A stretch of DNA of 7,565 nucleotides from a bacterium (GTDB taxonomy: Bacteria > Patescibacteriota > Minisyncoccia > UBA6257 > GWB1-50-10): the NCBI GenBank assembly GCA_027310975.1, contig DAICZV010000031.1, positions 1 through 7,565 on the forward strand. Direction: 5' to 3'. Below, piece by piece: positions 1 through 6,507 of this stretch (positions within the stretch are counted from its first letter, which is position 1; the number at the start of each line of letters is the position of its first letter). The notes beneath the pieces are model-generated. The model saw only the letters and a program-made list of their open reading frames with translations. It made no database searches and was not told the origin of the DNA. A program made the translations under genes and the position numbers.

Positions 1-17
1 GTACTATTAATGATACC
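1..17. promoter_or_regulatory. Second operator-like palindrome, overlapping the regulator's stop codon
   Basis: The bases GTACTATTAATGATACC match 15 of 17 positions of the perfect palindrome at 448-464. The two differences are adjacent, in the right half-site. The site overlaps the stop codon (7-9) of the TrpR-like gene, so it lies between that gene and whatever follows to the left. By analogy with the site in the regulator's own promoter, it is probably an operator for a neighbouring gene beyond the window edge. The outermost base of the left half is cut off by the window. Operator function is inferred. Confidence 0.55.
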
Positions 18-417
18 GCGTCCTACGCCGGGCGTTGGCTAGAGCGCTACGTAAGCCGTAACCACTCGCTATCTTTCTCGGGGGTCCGTCTAACGCCGGA
101 TCATGATACCGCTCTTTAACCCTTTTCCGATCAGGATTGCGGCCATATCCTCTTTTTTCCAGGAAATCCCGAACATTGCTCACGGTACTGCCGGAAGCAT
201 CCATAATCCTTTCTATCTCCCGATATTTAACGCCCTCTTCCAGCATGCCAGCAATAATCATCCTGCGCAAAATTACTTTCTTCTCCTCTTGTGTAAGCAC
301 TGAGTTTAAAAAGCGATTGATATCTTCGGGTGTTTCAACCGAACGAAATTGAGCCAATAACCGCGCCAACGCTTTTTTCTCGGCCTCGCTCTTTAATTGT
401 TTCTTAGAGATTCTCAT
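7..417 (-). CDS. TrpR/YerC-YecD family transcriptional regulator
   Basis: This 136-residue protein resembles the Trp repressor superfamily, closest in style to the YerC/YecD branch. Residues about 15-92 form the all-helical core. The segment QEEKKVILRR (43-52) leads into the helix-turn-helix: first helix near YREIERIM (65-72), turn DASG (73-76), recognition helix STVSNVRDFLEKR (77-89). TrpR and YerC proteins are usually about 100 residues. The extra 40 here form a basic, arginine-rich, probably disordered tail that could add nonspecific DNA affinity. The ATG at 417 is the only sensible start. It lies 13 bases after a TATAAT box, giving a leader of only about 6 bases. A perfect palindrome sits upstream at the -35 position, and a near copy overlaps the stop codon, so autorepression is likely. 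Whether it senses tryptophan cannot be told from the sequence. The gene is AT-richer than the cell-wall genes beside it. Confidence 0.85.
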   Translation of the reverse strand: MRISKKQLKSEAEKKALARLLAQFRSVETPEDINRFLNSVLTQEEKKVILRRMIIAGMLEEGVKYREIERIMDASGSTVSNVRDFLEKRGYGRNPDRKRVKERYHDPALDGPPRKIASGYGLRSALANARRRTRYH

Positions 418-423
418 ATCCTA

Positions 424-459
424 CACAAACATTATAACTGAGCGCTGGTACTATTAATA
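424..459 (-). promoter_or_regulatory. Promoter of the TrpR-like regulator gene
   Basis: A perfect TATAAT lies on the minus strand at 431-436. The expected transcription start near 424 leaves only about 6 bases before the ATG at 417. Position -35 with a 17-base spacer falls at 454-459 (TATTAA on the minus strand), a poor match to TTGACA, and it lies wholly inside the palindrome 447-464. A protein bound there would block RNA polymerase. No Shine-Dalgarno site is correctly placed: the AGGA next to the ATG is too close. Confidence 0.7.
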
Positions 460-464
460 GTACC
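447..464. promoter_or_regulatory. Perfect 18-base palindromic operator, probable TrpR-like autoregulatory site
   Basis: GGTACTATTAATAGTACC is identical to its own reverse complement. It covers the -35 region of the regulator's promoter and ends 11 bases upstream of the TATAAT box. The outer hexamers GTACTA and TAGTAC are those I recall from the consensus E. coli TrpR operator, but the centre is TTAA instead of GTTAAC, so the half-sites are 2 bp closer. Position, symmetry and the near copy at 1-17 support operator function. Binding by the adjacent gene product is inferred. Confidence 0.75.
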
Positions 465-548
465 GTGCGTCGGCTATCGGCTAGCTGTAAAAACCACCTG
501 TGTTTTTATTTTTTATGGAGATTGAGCCATGCACTGAAATGCCAATTA

Positions 549-1646
549 TTAATTTTTGCGCATTGCGATTTGGGTCGTGATGCCGCCCATGGTAAGGAGC
601 GCCACGAGCGCCGTGCCGCCGTAGCTGATAAACGGCAGCGGCACGCCCGTGAGCGGTATGACGCCAGAAATAGCGCCGATGTTAATGAAGGCCTGGAGTC
701 CGATGATGGTCATAAAGCCGGTGACCATGAGCCGTCCGAAAGCGTCCGGCGCGTTCTTTGCTATCTTGAGGCCGCGCCAAACGAAGAGCAGAAAAACGAG
801 GACCAAGGCGCCCGAGCCGACGAAGCCGAGTTCCTCGCCGATTACGGCGAAGATGGAGTCGCCGATCGGCTCCGGCAGGAAGTGCAGCTTGGTCGTGGAA
901 CGGCCGTAGCCAACGCCCCAAAGCCCGCCCGAACCAATGGCGATCATGGCTTGGTTCAGCTGATAGTTGGTGGTCAACGCGTTGCTCTGTTTGTCCAAAA
1001 ACCCGGTCACGCGCTGCAACCTATAAGGCGTGATGAAAACGAGAGCGGCAAAAGCGGCCGCGCCCAAAAGAATAATGAGACCGATGTAGCGGGCCTTGGC
1101 CCCGGCGGCGAAGTACATCGCGAGGGCTCCGGCGACAATGAGAACCGCGGTCGTCGTCGCCGGCTGGAGAATAAGCGGCAGAATAACGCTCCCAAGAAGC
1201 AATCCAAAGGGCAGGAGGCCTTTGCCGAAACTTTGGGCGCGCACCTTCCCTTTGGCCAGCCAGGCCGCGGCATAAATAATGAAGGTGAACTTCACGATCT
1301 CGCCGGGCTGGAAGCTGAAACTGCCGAAATGAACCCAGCGGTCGGCCCCGAGGGCGTGAAAGCCAAGGGGCGTGAAGACCAAAAGGAGCAATCCGATGCT
1401 CAGGGCGAGGAGCCAAACGCTGAGCTTCGCCCAAAAATGGTAGTCAATTAAGAGACCCGCGAAAAACCCGACGAGCCCCGGCAAAAGGCCGAAGAATATC
1501 TGGTGCTTCAAATAATAAAAACTGTCGCCGAATTGCGACCGGGCCAAGTCGGAAGAAGCGCTCGCGAGCATCACAAGGCCGAAGACCGTGAGGATGAAGA
1601 GGAAGGTGACGAAGGCGTAGTCAATGTTGCCGGCTAATCTTTTCAT
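549..1646 (-). CDS. ftsW: FtsW/RodA/SpoVE-family peptidoglycan glycosyltransferase
   Basis: This SEDS-family membrane protein polymerises lipid II into glycan strands, working with a class B penicillin-binding protein at the division or elongation site. Its 365 residues form about ten hydrophobic segments. Family landmarks are GADRW (100-104), QPGE (113-116, usually QPSE), NYQLNQAMIAIGSGG (227-241), GYGRS (246-250), LPEPIGDSIFAVIGEELG (257-274) and PFISYGGTA (338-346). Asp263 in GDSIF aligns with the catalytic Asp of the usual TDFIF motif. The usual QPDhGT motif is altered to QPATTT (161-166), losing its acidic residue. The start overlaps the stop of the upstream amidohydrolase gene by ATGA, so the two are probably translationally coupled. 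The gene lies in the mraY operon, which favours FtsW over RodA, but sequence alone does not settle this. Confidence 0.9.
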   Translation of the reverse strand: MKRLAGNIDYAFVTFLFILTVFGLVMLASASSDLARSQFGDSFYYLKHQIFFGLLPGLVGFFAGLLIDYHFWAKLSVWLLALSIGLLLLVFTPLGFHALGADRWVHFGSFSFQPGEIVKFTFIIYAAAWLAKGKVRAQSFGKGLLPFGLLLGSVILPLILQPATTTAVLIVAGALAMYFAAGAKARYIGLIILLGAAAFAALVFITPYRLQRVTGFLDKQSNALTTNYQLNQAMIAIGSGGLWGVGYGRSTTKLHFLPEPIGDSIFAVIGEELGFVGSGALVLVFLLFVWRGLKIAKNAPDAFGRLMVTGFMTIIGLQAFINIGAISGVIPLTGVPLPFISYGGTALVALLTMGGITTQIAMRKN

Positions 1647-3064
1647 AGGACGGTGCCGCTCCTTTTCGCCGCGAAAACGCCGTCCGCGAACACCACGGCG
1701 CCGTTCACCAAAACCGACTGGACCTCGTGGTCGCGCAGGATGACGATGTCGGCAAAATGGTCCGGCGCAATGAGACCGCGGTGCGAGAGGCCGAGCTTTT
1801 TCGCCGGCGCGCCCGTGAGCTTGGCAACCACCTGTTCTTCGGCTATTTTGCCGCCGGATGCCGCAGCCGCGAAAACATCCTTGAGATTGCCGGCCTCGGA
1901 CTCGTGAAAACTCAAACTTAAAATGGAACGCGGGCTGGCAATGAGTTCCGCGAGAACCGCGCTTTCCATCTTCGCATCAAAAACCTTGCATTCCAATCCG
2001 GTCGCGAGCATCAGCTTGAGAAAAGCCCTTTCCGGACGCGTGCTCCAGCTTGCGGCAAGCTCCCCAATCCGCTTCCCCTTAAGGAACTTTAAATGGCGCG
2101 GCGCTTCCGCAATCCGCAAATCCGCGAGCGGCAATTTTTTGAAATGAGCGAGGAGCCGGTCCTTGGCGTGGGCGGAACGCACGTCCGCGATGACCTCGGC
2201 GGGCTTGCCGCTGCGGAACCAGGACGGCAGGAAGTTCGCGAGCGGAAACCGGGCGTACGGCATCGGAAAAACGTCAAAGTTCACGTTCGCCCGCGCCGCT
2301 TGTTTTTCCATCGTCGCGAGCGCGGAACGATAAGAGTCCGCTTCGCCGGCGCTCGGTTCAAAATGGGTGAACTCAACGCTCGCGCCGCTCTTCTTGGCCA
2401 CGGAAAGAATCAAGGCCAGCTCTTCGTTAAGCTCCCCCGTCAGACCGTTTAGATGGACCGCGAGGAAACATTTTGCCCGGTTGACCTCCTCCGCGAGCGC
2501 GACGAGTTCCCACTCAGGCAGGCGCAGCGTCCCAAGATCGCCCAAACCGACGCCCAAGGCGCCTTCCGCCAAGGCCGACTTGATGATGGATGAGATTTGC
2601 TTCATCTCGCCGAAATCAAGATCGCGGCCCTTTCCGCCGGTAAAGGACTGGCGCAGCCCTGCATAACCGACGAGCGTTCCGAAGTTCACCGCCGGGTGCC
2701 TGGCGTCCAGCGATTTCCTGAACTCTCCGACGGTCTGCCAGTCGTGGCTCCCCCGCCGCAAGGGCTTTACGATGGGCGCAAAAGAGGTGCCATCCGTCCC
2801 GTCCACGACGGTCGTCACGCCGCGCCGCAAAAGATACCGCTGGGATGCTTCCGAGATAACCTCGTCCTCCGTCTCCGGTTCAAAATTAATTTCCACGAAT
2901 CCGGGCGCGACCATGGCACCGGTCGCGTCTATCACCCGCTCCGCTTCGCCCCGGTTGAAATCGCCGAGGCGCGCGACGCGCGTTCTTTGTATCAAAACGT
3001 CGGTCTTTTTCGGCGCCGCGCCCGTGCCGTCGTAAACCAAGCCGTTTTTGATGAGCGTTGTCAT
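1643..3064 (-). CDS. D-aminoacylase-like amidohydrolase with altered metal site
   Basis: The 473 residues have the layout of the N-acyl-D-amino-acid deacylase branch of the amidohydrolase superfamily. There is a small N-terminal beta domain (LIKNGLVYDGTG, then VIDATGAMVAPGF at 44-56), a TIM barrel, and a closing beta segment (LGLSHRGLIAPDHFADIVI, 424-442). Canonical enzymes read PGFID-V-H-x-H; here the line is PGFVEINFE, putting Asn60 and Glu62 where the two metal-binding histidines belong. The GNCG cysteine is replaced by Asp91 in GTDG. His204 and His234 (FTHFEP) are kept. The late catalytic Asp of the SDG motif is not recognisable; SFHESEAG (385-392) lies there. The gene starts 6 bases after mraY and overlaps ftsW by ATGA, the place murD occupies in classical clusters. 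The family acts on N-acylated D-amino acids, which suits cell-wall chemistry. This copy may be inactive or use a different metal arrangement. Fold assignment is secure; activity is open. Confidence 0.8.
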   Translation of the reverse strand: MTTLIKNGLVYDGTGAAPKKTDVLIQRTRVARLGDFNRGEAERVIDATGAMVAPGFVEINFEPETEDEVISEASQRYLLRRGVTTVVDGTDGTSFAPIVKPLRRGSHDWQTVGEFRKSLDARHPAVNFGTLVGYAGLRQSFTGGKGRDLDFGEMKQISSIIKSALAEGALGVGLGDLGTLRLPEWELVALAEEVNRAKCFLAVHLNGLTGELNEELALILSVAKKSGASVEFTHFEPSAGEADSYRSALATMEKQAARANVNFDVFPMPYARFPLANFLPSWFRSGKPAEVIADVRSAHAKDRLLAHFKKLPLADLRIAEAPRHLKFLKGKRIGELAASWSTRPERAFLKLMLATGLECKVFDAKMESAVLAELIASPRSILSLSFHESEAGNLKDVFAAAASGGKIAEEQVVAKLTGAPAKKLGLSHRGLIAPDHFADIVILRDHEVQSVLVNGAVVFADGVFAAKRSGTVL

Positions 3065-3070
3065 TGGGAG

Positions 3071-4117
3071 CTAAGCGAAATGCGCCAGGAAGAAAAGCAC
3101 GAGCCCGAGAATGGTCGTGACCGCACCGATTATCCAAAACCTCATCGTGACCTGGCTCTCCGGCCAGCCCAGCGCCTCAAAGTGATGGTGGATGGGCGTG
3201 GAAAGAAAAACTTTCCGCTTGAAGAGCTTTTTGCTCACGAGCTGGATGATGACGGTGACGGACTCCGCCATCAGCACGAAACCGAAGAACGGTAGAAAGA
3301 GCGCCGTGTCGGTCTGCATCGCCATCACGCCGAGCGCGATGCCGAGCGCCATGCTTCCGGTATCGCCCATGAAGAACTTGGCCGGATAAATATTGAACCA
3401 GAGAAAGGCAAGAAGCGCTCCCAAAATCGCCGCGTTCATCGTCGCCAAATCGTAATAGCCGAGCGTGAAGGCCGCCACCGCCATTGCGCCGAAGGCGAAA
3501 AGCAGAATGCCGCCCGCAAGGCCGTCCAAGCCGTCGGTCTCGTTCGTGGAAAAAGCCGTCGCCACGATAACGAAAATGAAGAACGGAATGTACCACAAAC
3601 CAATATTAAAAACTCCGACGAACGGCACGGTCAAAGTGTCCCGGCCGAGGCGGAAATAAAACCACCAGGCGCCCAGCGCGGCCACTAGCGTATAAAGGAA
3701 TATCTTGTGCTTCATCCGAAGCCCGCCGCCGTGAGGGCCGATCTTCAAAATGCCCATCACGTCGTCCACGAGGCCGACGATGGCCGCGAGGAAGAGCGCG
3801 GCGAGAGGCAGATATGTCTCCGGCCGGCTTACGAAATTGAAATAGTTGGCGAAACCGTCAAACAGATTGCCGGCAATGAGGAAGATGAGGGCGAGGCCGA
3901 TGACGGTCGCCCAAATGATGATGCCGCCCATCGTCGGGGTGTTGCCCTTGTGCTTGTGGAACTGGTAGAAGACCGGCGCGCTTTTTTCGTCGCGGATGTT
4001 CACCTTGCGCAGGTTGAACTTGACGAGAAGCTTATATATTAAGGGCGTGATGATGAGCGCCACCACGAACGAGAGGGCGAACATCATGAGAACGCGGGTT
4101 GCGGCAAAAACGGTCAT
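3071..4117 (-). CDS. mraY: Phospho-N-acetylmuramoyl-pentapeptide transferase (MraY)
   Basis: MraY moves phospho-MurNAc-pentapeptide from UDP to undecaprenyl phosphate in the membrane, making lipid I. All hallmark motifs are present in 348 residues, close to the family's usual 320-360: GNTPTMGG (58-65), the Mg-binding aspartates LVDDVMG (117-122), NETDGLDGLAGG (192-203), YPAKFFMGDTGS (244-255) and TPIHHHFE (307-314). The canonical NLTDGLDGL has a Leu-to-Glu change at Glu193, while Asn192, Asp195 and Asp198 are retained. About ten hydrophobic segments are visible. The ATG at 4117 fits the family's N-terminal transmembrane helix. No Shine-Dalgarno sequence precedes it. A weak GATAAT at 4140-4145 is the only promoter-like element in the 143-base gap upstream, so the gene may depend on read-through from the carboxypeptidase gene past a long hairpin. 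Confidence 0.95.
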   Translation of the reverse strand: MTVFAATRVLMMFALSFVVALIITPLIYKLLVKFNLRKVNIRDEKSAPVFYQFHKHKGNTPTMGGIIIWATVIGLALIFLIAGNLFDGFANYFNFVSRPETYLPLAALFLAAIVGLVDDVMGILKIGPHGGGLRMKHKIFLYTLVAALGAWWFYFRLGRDTLTVPFVGVFNIGLWYIPFFIFVIVATAFSTNETDGLDGLAGGILLFAFGAMAVAAFTLGYYDLATMNAAILGALLAFLWFNIYPAKFFMGDTGSMALGIALGVMAMQTDTALFLPFFGFVLMAESVTVIIQLVSKKLFKRKVFLSTPIHHHFEALGWPESQVTMRFWIIGAVTTILGLVLFFLAHFA

Positions 4118-4177
4118 AAATTGATTAGTTTACTCATTTATTATCCACTAAATTCGCCTATATTCCTAGAACAGGCA

Positions 4178-4256
4178 TGGAACTGACGAAGCAAAAAAGT
4201 GTGCGCTCCGGGCCGCTTGGCCAAGTCTTACCCACTTTTTTACTTCGTCAGTTCCA
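4178..4256. repeat. 79-base element with 24-base inverted arms (long hairpin)
   Basis: The left arm 4178-4201 (TGGAACTGACGAAG then CAAAAAAGTG) pairs with the right arm 4233-4256 over 24 positions with one exception, 4192 against 4242. In minus-strand RNA, the strand carrying the flanking genes, that position becomes a G-U wobble, so the stem is continuous. In the other strand it is an A-C mismatch. The 31-base loop contains GGCC-GCTT-GGCC and the palindrome CTTGGCCAAG (4216-4225). It starts 4 bases after the carboxypeptidase stop and fills most of the gap before mraY. The T6 run lies inside the 3' arm and no U-tract follows the stem, so this is not a standard intrinsic terminator. It may attenuate or process the transcript, or be a short palindromic mobile element. 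Confidence 0.75.
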
Positions 4257-4260
4257 CTGG

Positions 4261-5196
4261 TTATTGGGCTGGGAAAGTATAGGCCTTTTGGATCCAAGCG
4301 AGTATATTGTCCAGCTCGTTATACCGGGCGTCGCTCCCCAGGATGACGGCGGCCAAATGCTCGTTGCGGAACGAAAGGATGGTCGCGAGGTTCTCCCCCG
4401 CCTTGGGCGAAGTGCCGGTTTTGCCGCCCAAAAAGTCGGGGCGGCCGGAAAGCTGATCAATGTTCGTAACGATGTTGATGCGGTTGCTGTTAACGGGCTG
4501 GGCCATAAAACTCGTCAGGCGCGTCCAGCTTAATATCTCCGGATGGTTCGCGAGGATGTATTTAAGGAGCGCGAGGACGTCGCTCGCCGTCGTGGCGTTG
4601 CCGTCGTTCCAGCCCGAAGCGTCGTAGACCACGGTGTTCTTCATCCCGATGGCCTGGGCCTTTGCCATGAGCATCCCGACGAACTTGGTATCGCCCACGA
4701 AATGCGAAAAGGCCTCGGCGGCGCCGTTTGACGAAGCCAGGAGCATTATCTTCAAAAGGTCTCCGGAATTGTAGACCTCGCCGCCCAAAAGATTGCCGGC
4801 CGTCCCCTCGTCGGTCGCGGTGGAGGAAGAAATGGGGATGTTCTTGTCGGTGCCGACGTTTTCCACGACGACCACCGCCGTGAGGAGCTTCGTGAGTGAG
4901 GCCAGCGGCCAGACGCGTTCGGTGTTCACCCGCAGGTACGGAAAATTATCGTCCAAGCCCTGCACGATGACCGCCGCGGAAGTTATGGTCGGGTCCAAAA
5001 CGCTCCAGTCGCGCACCGGCAGTTTGGCCGCGCTGCTGCCACCGCTCGCCGTGCCGCCGTACGCGTCCGTTGAGGTCGCCGCCGCGCCCGGCTGGCGCAC
5101 CGTGGAAACGGCGGGCGTCGCGAAAAGCGAACCCACTTGCCAAACCACCACTGCCGCGAAAACGAGCAGTATCACTATGATGAGCTGCCACTTCAT
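4261..5196 (-). CDS. Membrane-anchored D-alanyl-D-alanine carboxypeptidase (peptidase S11, PBP5-like)
   Basis: This is a low-molecular-weight penicillin-binding protein that removes the terminal D-Ala from peptidoglycan stem peptides outside the membrane. The three penicillin-binding motifs are in order and correctly spaced: SLTK (100-103, Ser100 nucleophile, Lys103 general base), SSN (155-157) and KTG (259-261). Residues 4-25 form one hydrophobic helix with no clear signal-peptidase site, so it is probably an N-terminal anchor. Residues 27-60 are an Ala/Gly/Ser/Thr-rich linker. At 311 residues it is shorter than PBP5 (about 400). It ends soon after the catalytic domain and lacks the C-terminal beta domain and amphipathic anchor, so anchoring has moved to the N-terminus. 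Its ATG overlaps the scpB stop by ATGA, so translation is probably coupled to scpB. The family call is firm; the dacA name is withheld because several paralogues are possible. Confidence 0.9.
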   Translation of the reverse strand: MKWQLIIVILLVFAAVVVWQVGSLFATPAVSTVRQPGAAATSTDAYGGTASGGSSAAKLPVRDWSVLDPTITSAAVIVQGLDDNFPYLRVNTERVWPLASLTKLLTAVVVVENVGTDKNIPISSSTATDEGTAGNLLGGEVYNSGDLLKIMLLASSNGAAEAFSHFVGDTKFVGMLMAKAQAIGMKNTVVYDASGWNDGNATTASDVLALLKYILANHPEILSWTRLTSFMAQPVNSNRINIVTNIDQLSGRPDFLGGKTGTSPKAGENLATILSFRNEHLAAVILGSDARYNELDNILAWIQKAYTFPAQ

Positions 5197-5780
5197 TGCG
5201 TTGATCCGGTTTCCGGCGGAGTTTCAGCGACGCTCTCGGCTTCAAATTGCTTCAGTATCCCCTGGTACTTTTCGTACTCCGGGAGTTCGGTGACGTTCGC
5301 GATGCCCATGTGCTTCAGAAAATCAAAACTCGCGCTGTATTCGTAGATGTTCTTCTTGCCCGCTTGAAGCTCGCGCACCACGAGGCCGCGGATCAAAAGG
5401 GCGCGGAGGATAAAGGAAGAGTTCACGCCGCGAATGTAGTCCACCGTGGAGCGCGGCACTGGTCCGAGATACGCAATGAGCGAAAGCGTTTCCAGGGCCG
5501 CGGGCGTAAGCTCCTCTTTGAATTCGGATTCAACGAGTTTCTTCGCGAGCCAGGCGAGATTCGGCTTCGTCGCAAGCTGGACCGAACCCTTTTCTTCCAG
5601 GAGCATCAATCCGCGGTTCGCATCGGCCGCGAGGTTCGCGGCGAGCGTTTTGAGGAGGTCGCCGCATTCTTTCTCGGTGAAGCCGGTGATCTTCGCGATC
5701 TTCGCCTTGGCAATCGGCTCTCCGTAAAAGAAAAGGAGCGCCTCTATCGCCGCGAGCTTTTCAGATGTCTTTTCGTCCAT
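5193..5780 (-). CDS. scpB: Segregation and condensation protein B (ScpB)
   Basis: ScpB dimers bind the kleisin ScpA and, with SMC, form the bacterial condensin that organises and separates chromosomes. The 195 residues show the expected paired winged-helix domains. The N-terminal one contains IEALLFFYGEPI (12-23; family consensus EALLFxxGEPL). The second contains LTPAALETLSLIAYLGPVPR (91-110) and YIRGVNSSFILRALLIRGLV (115-134), followed by EYSASFDFLKHMGI and ELPEYEKY (165-172), a typical ScpB ending. The last 20 residues are acidic and poorly conserved. The start lies 26 bases after the scpA stop, with no Shine-Dalgarno site between. The adjacent scpA confirms the assignment. Confidence 0.95.
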   Translation of the reverse strand: MDEKTSEKLAAIEALLFFYGEPIAKAKIAKITGFTEKECGDLLKTLAANLAADANRGLMLLEEKGSVQLATKPNLAWLAKKLVESEFKEELTPAALETLSLIAYLGPVPRSTVDYIRGVNSSFILRALLIRGLVVRELQAGKKNIYEYSASFDFLKHMGIANVTELPEYEKYQGILKQFEAESVAETPPETGSTQ

Positions 5781-5806
5781 TGGTCTTGTTAGCTTGAATG
5801 CTTATT

Positions 5807-6502
5807 TTAAGCGGGGCCGCCGTTCCTGGCAATCGTTATCTCTTCAAACCCCCCCGGCTGGTCGGCCGAGATGAGCTGTTCGCGGATGAGATGCAAAATA
5901 GCAAGAAAGAGCACTACAATCTCGCTCTTGCCTTTGCCGTCCTTGAACTTCCCGAAACCCACGGGCTTTTCGGTCAGGCGCGAGAATATCTCTTCTATTT
6001 TGGCCTTCAGGTTCACGATCTCGTTTTTAACGCGCACGACGGGCTTGAGGAACTTTTCTATTTCCCCGAGGAGATTTTGGAGGCCGGATTTGAGCTCGTT
6101 CGGCCCTACTTTGCCCGGCGGATAGAACGCAGGGGCCTTCGCCATCAGGAACTCGCGCGAAAGCGAGACCGGCGCGGCATGCCAGCCGCTTTTAATATGG
6201 ATCTGCGCCTTCTTGAGCTCCTGGTAGAGCCGCAGGCGCGCCTCCAGGTCTTTGATGTCCGTTTCCTCCTCGTCCGTGAGAGGCAATGTCGGCAAGAGCA
6301 CCTTGGATTTGATGAGGAGCAGTTTTGAGGCGATGACCAAAAAATCGGCCACGAGCGAGTGGTCTTTGTTTTCGGCCTCCAATTTCTTCAGGTATTCAAA
6401 AAAACTGCCGGTCACTTCGGCGAGGTTCACGAATGTAATCTCCAATTTTTTCTCTTCTATGAGCTCCAGGAGCTTGGCGATGGGCCCCTGATAATGCTCC
6501 AA
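5807..6502 (-). CDS. scpA: Segregation and condensation protein A (ScpA), 5' end apparently frameshifted
   Basis: ScpA is the kleisin that bridges the SMC heads and carries ScpB. From the TTG at 6502 the frame gives 231 residues. EHYQGPIAKLLELIEEKKL (2-20) matches the family's FEGPLDLLLxLIEK segment, DFLVIASKLLLIKSKVLLP (53-71) the second N-terminal helix, and VVLFLAILHLIREQ (196-209) the C-terminal winged helix. The frame stays open back to an ATG at 6616, but that extension runs antisense through the neighbouring gene and has no ScpA character, so I reject it. An ATG at 6517-6519, at the predicted transcription start, reads MPYE in the frame one base off. One extra base after it would give MPYE-x-DLEHYQGPI, the exact family N-terminus. 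So either a base is missing from this sequence, or translation uses the TTG. Upstream neighbour is divergent; scpB follows. Confidence 0.88.
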   Translation of the reverse strand: MEHYQGPIAKLLELIEEKKLEITFVNLAEVTGSFFEYLKKLEAENKDHSLVADFLVIASKLLLIKSKVLLPTLPLTDEEETDIKDLEARLRLYQELKKAQIHIKSGWHAAPVSLSREFLMAKAPAFYPPGKVGPNELKSGLQNLLGEIEKFLKPVVRVKNEIVNLKAKIEEIFSRLTEKPVGFGKFKDGKGKSEIVVLFLAILHLIREQLISADQPGGFEEITIARNGGPA

Positions 6503-6507
6503 GTCAG

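Noticed and set aside
489..507. Possible terminator after ftsW, AAAAAC pairing with GTTTTT around a 7-base loop
   Set aside because: The stem is almost all A-T and too weak to call. Whether ftsW transcription stops before the regulator gene is undecided.
465..1451. 328-codon open frame on the plus strand
   Set aside because: It runs antisense through ftsW and its translation is a charged, low-complexity string without domains. High-GC coding strands often leave such an open shadow frame.
2597..3295. 232-codon open frame on the plus strand spanning the amidohydrolase and mraY
   Set aside because: It is antisense to two well-supported genes and crosses their boundary, with no recognisable protein features.
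4114..4137. Seven-codon leader peptide (MSKLINL) whose stop overlaps the mraY start
   Set aside because: No ribosome site and too short to distinguish from chance, although the TGA/ATG overlap is neat.
4140..4168. Possible mraY promoter, GATAAT at 4140-4145 on the minus strand
   Set aside because: The -35 at any normal spacing is poor (TAGGAA at 17 bases) and there is no extended -10.
5263..5277. GGTACTTTTCGTACTCC, partly like the TrpR-like operator
   Set aside because: It lacks the TATTAATA centre and lies inside the conserved scpB coding sequence.
5800..5812. GCTTA-TTT-TAAGC hairpin over the scpA stop codon
   Set aside because: A 5-base stem with a 3-base loop, with no U-tract and located inside an operon. 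Probably chance.
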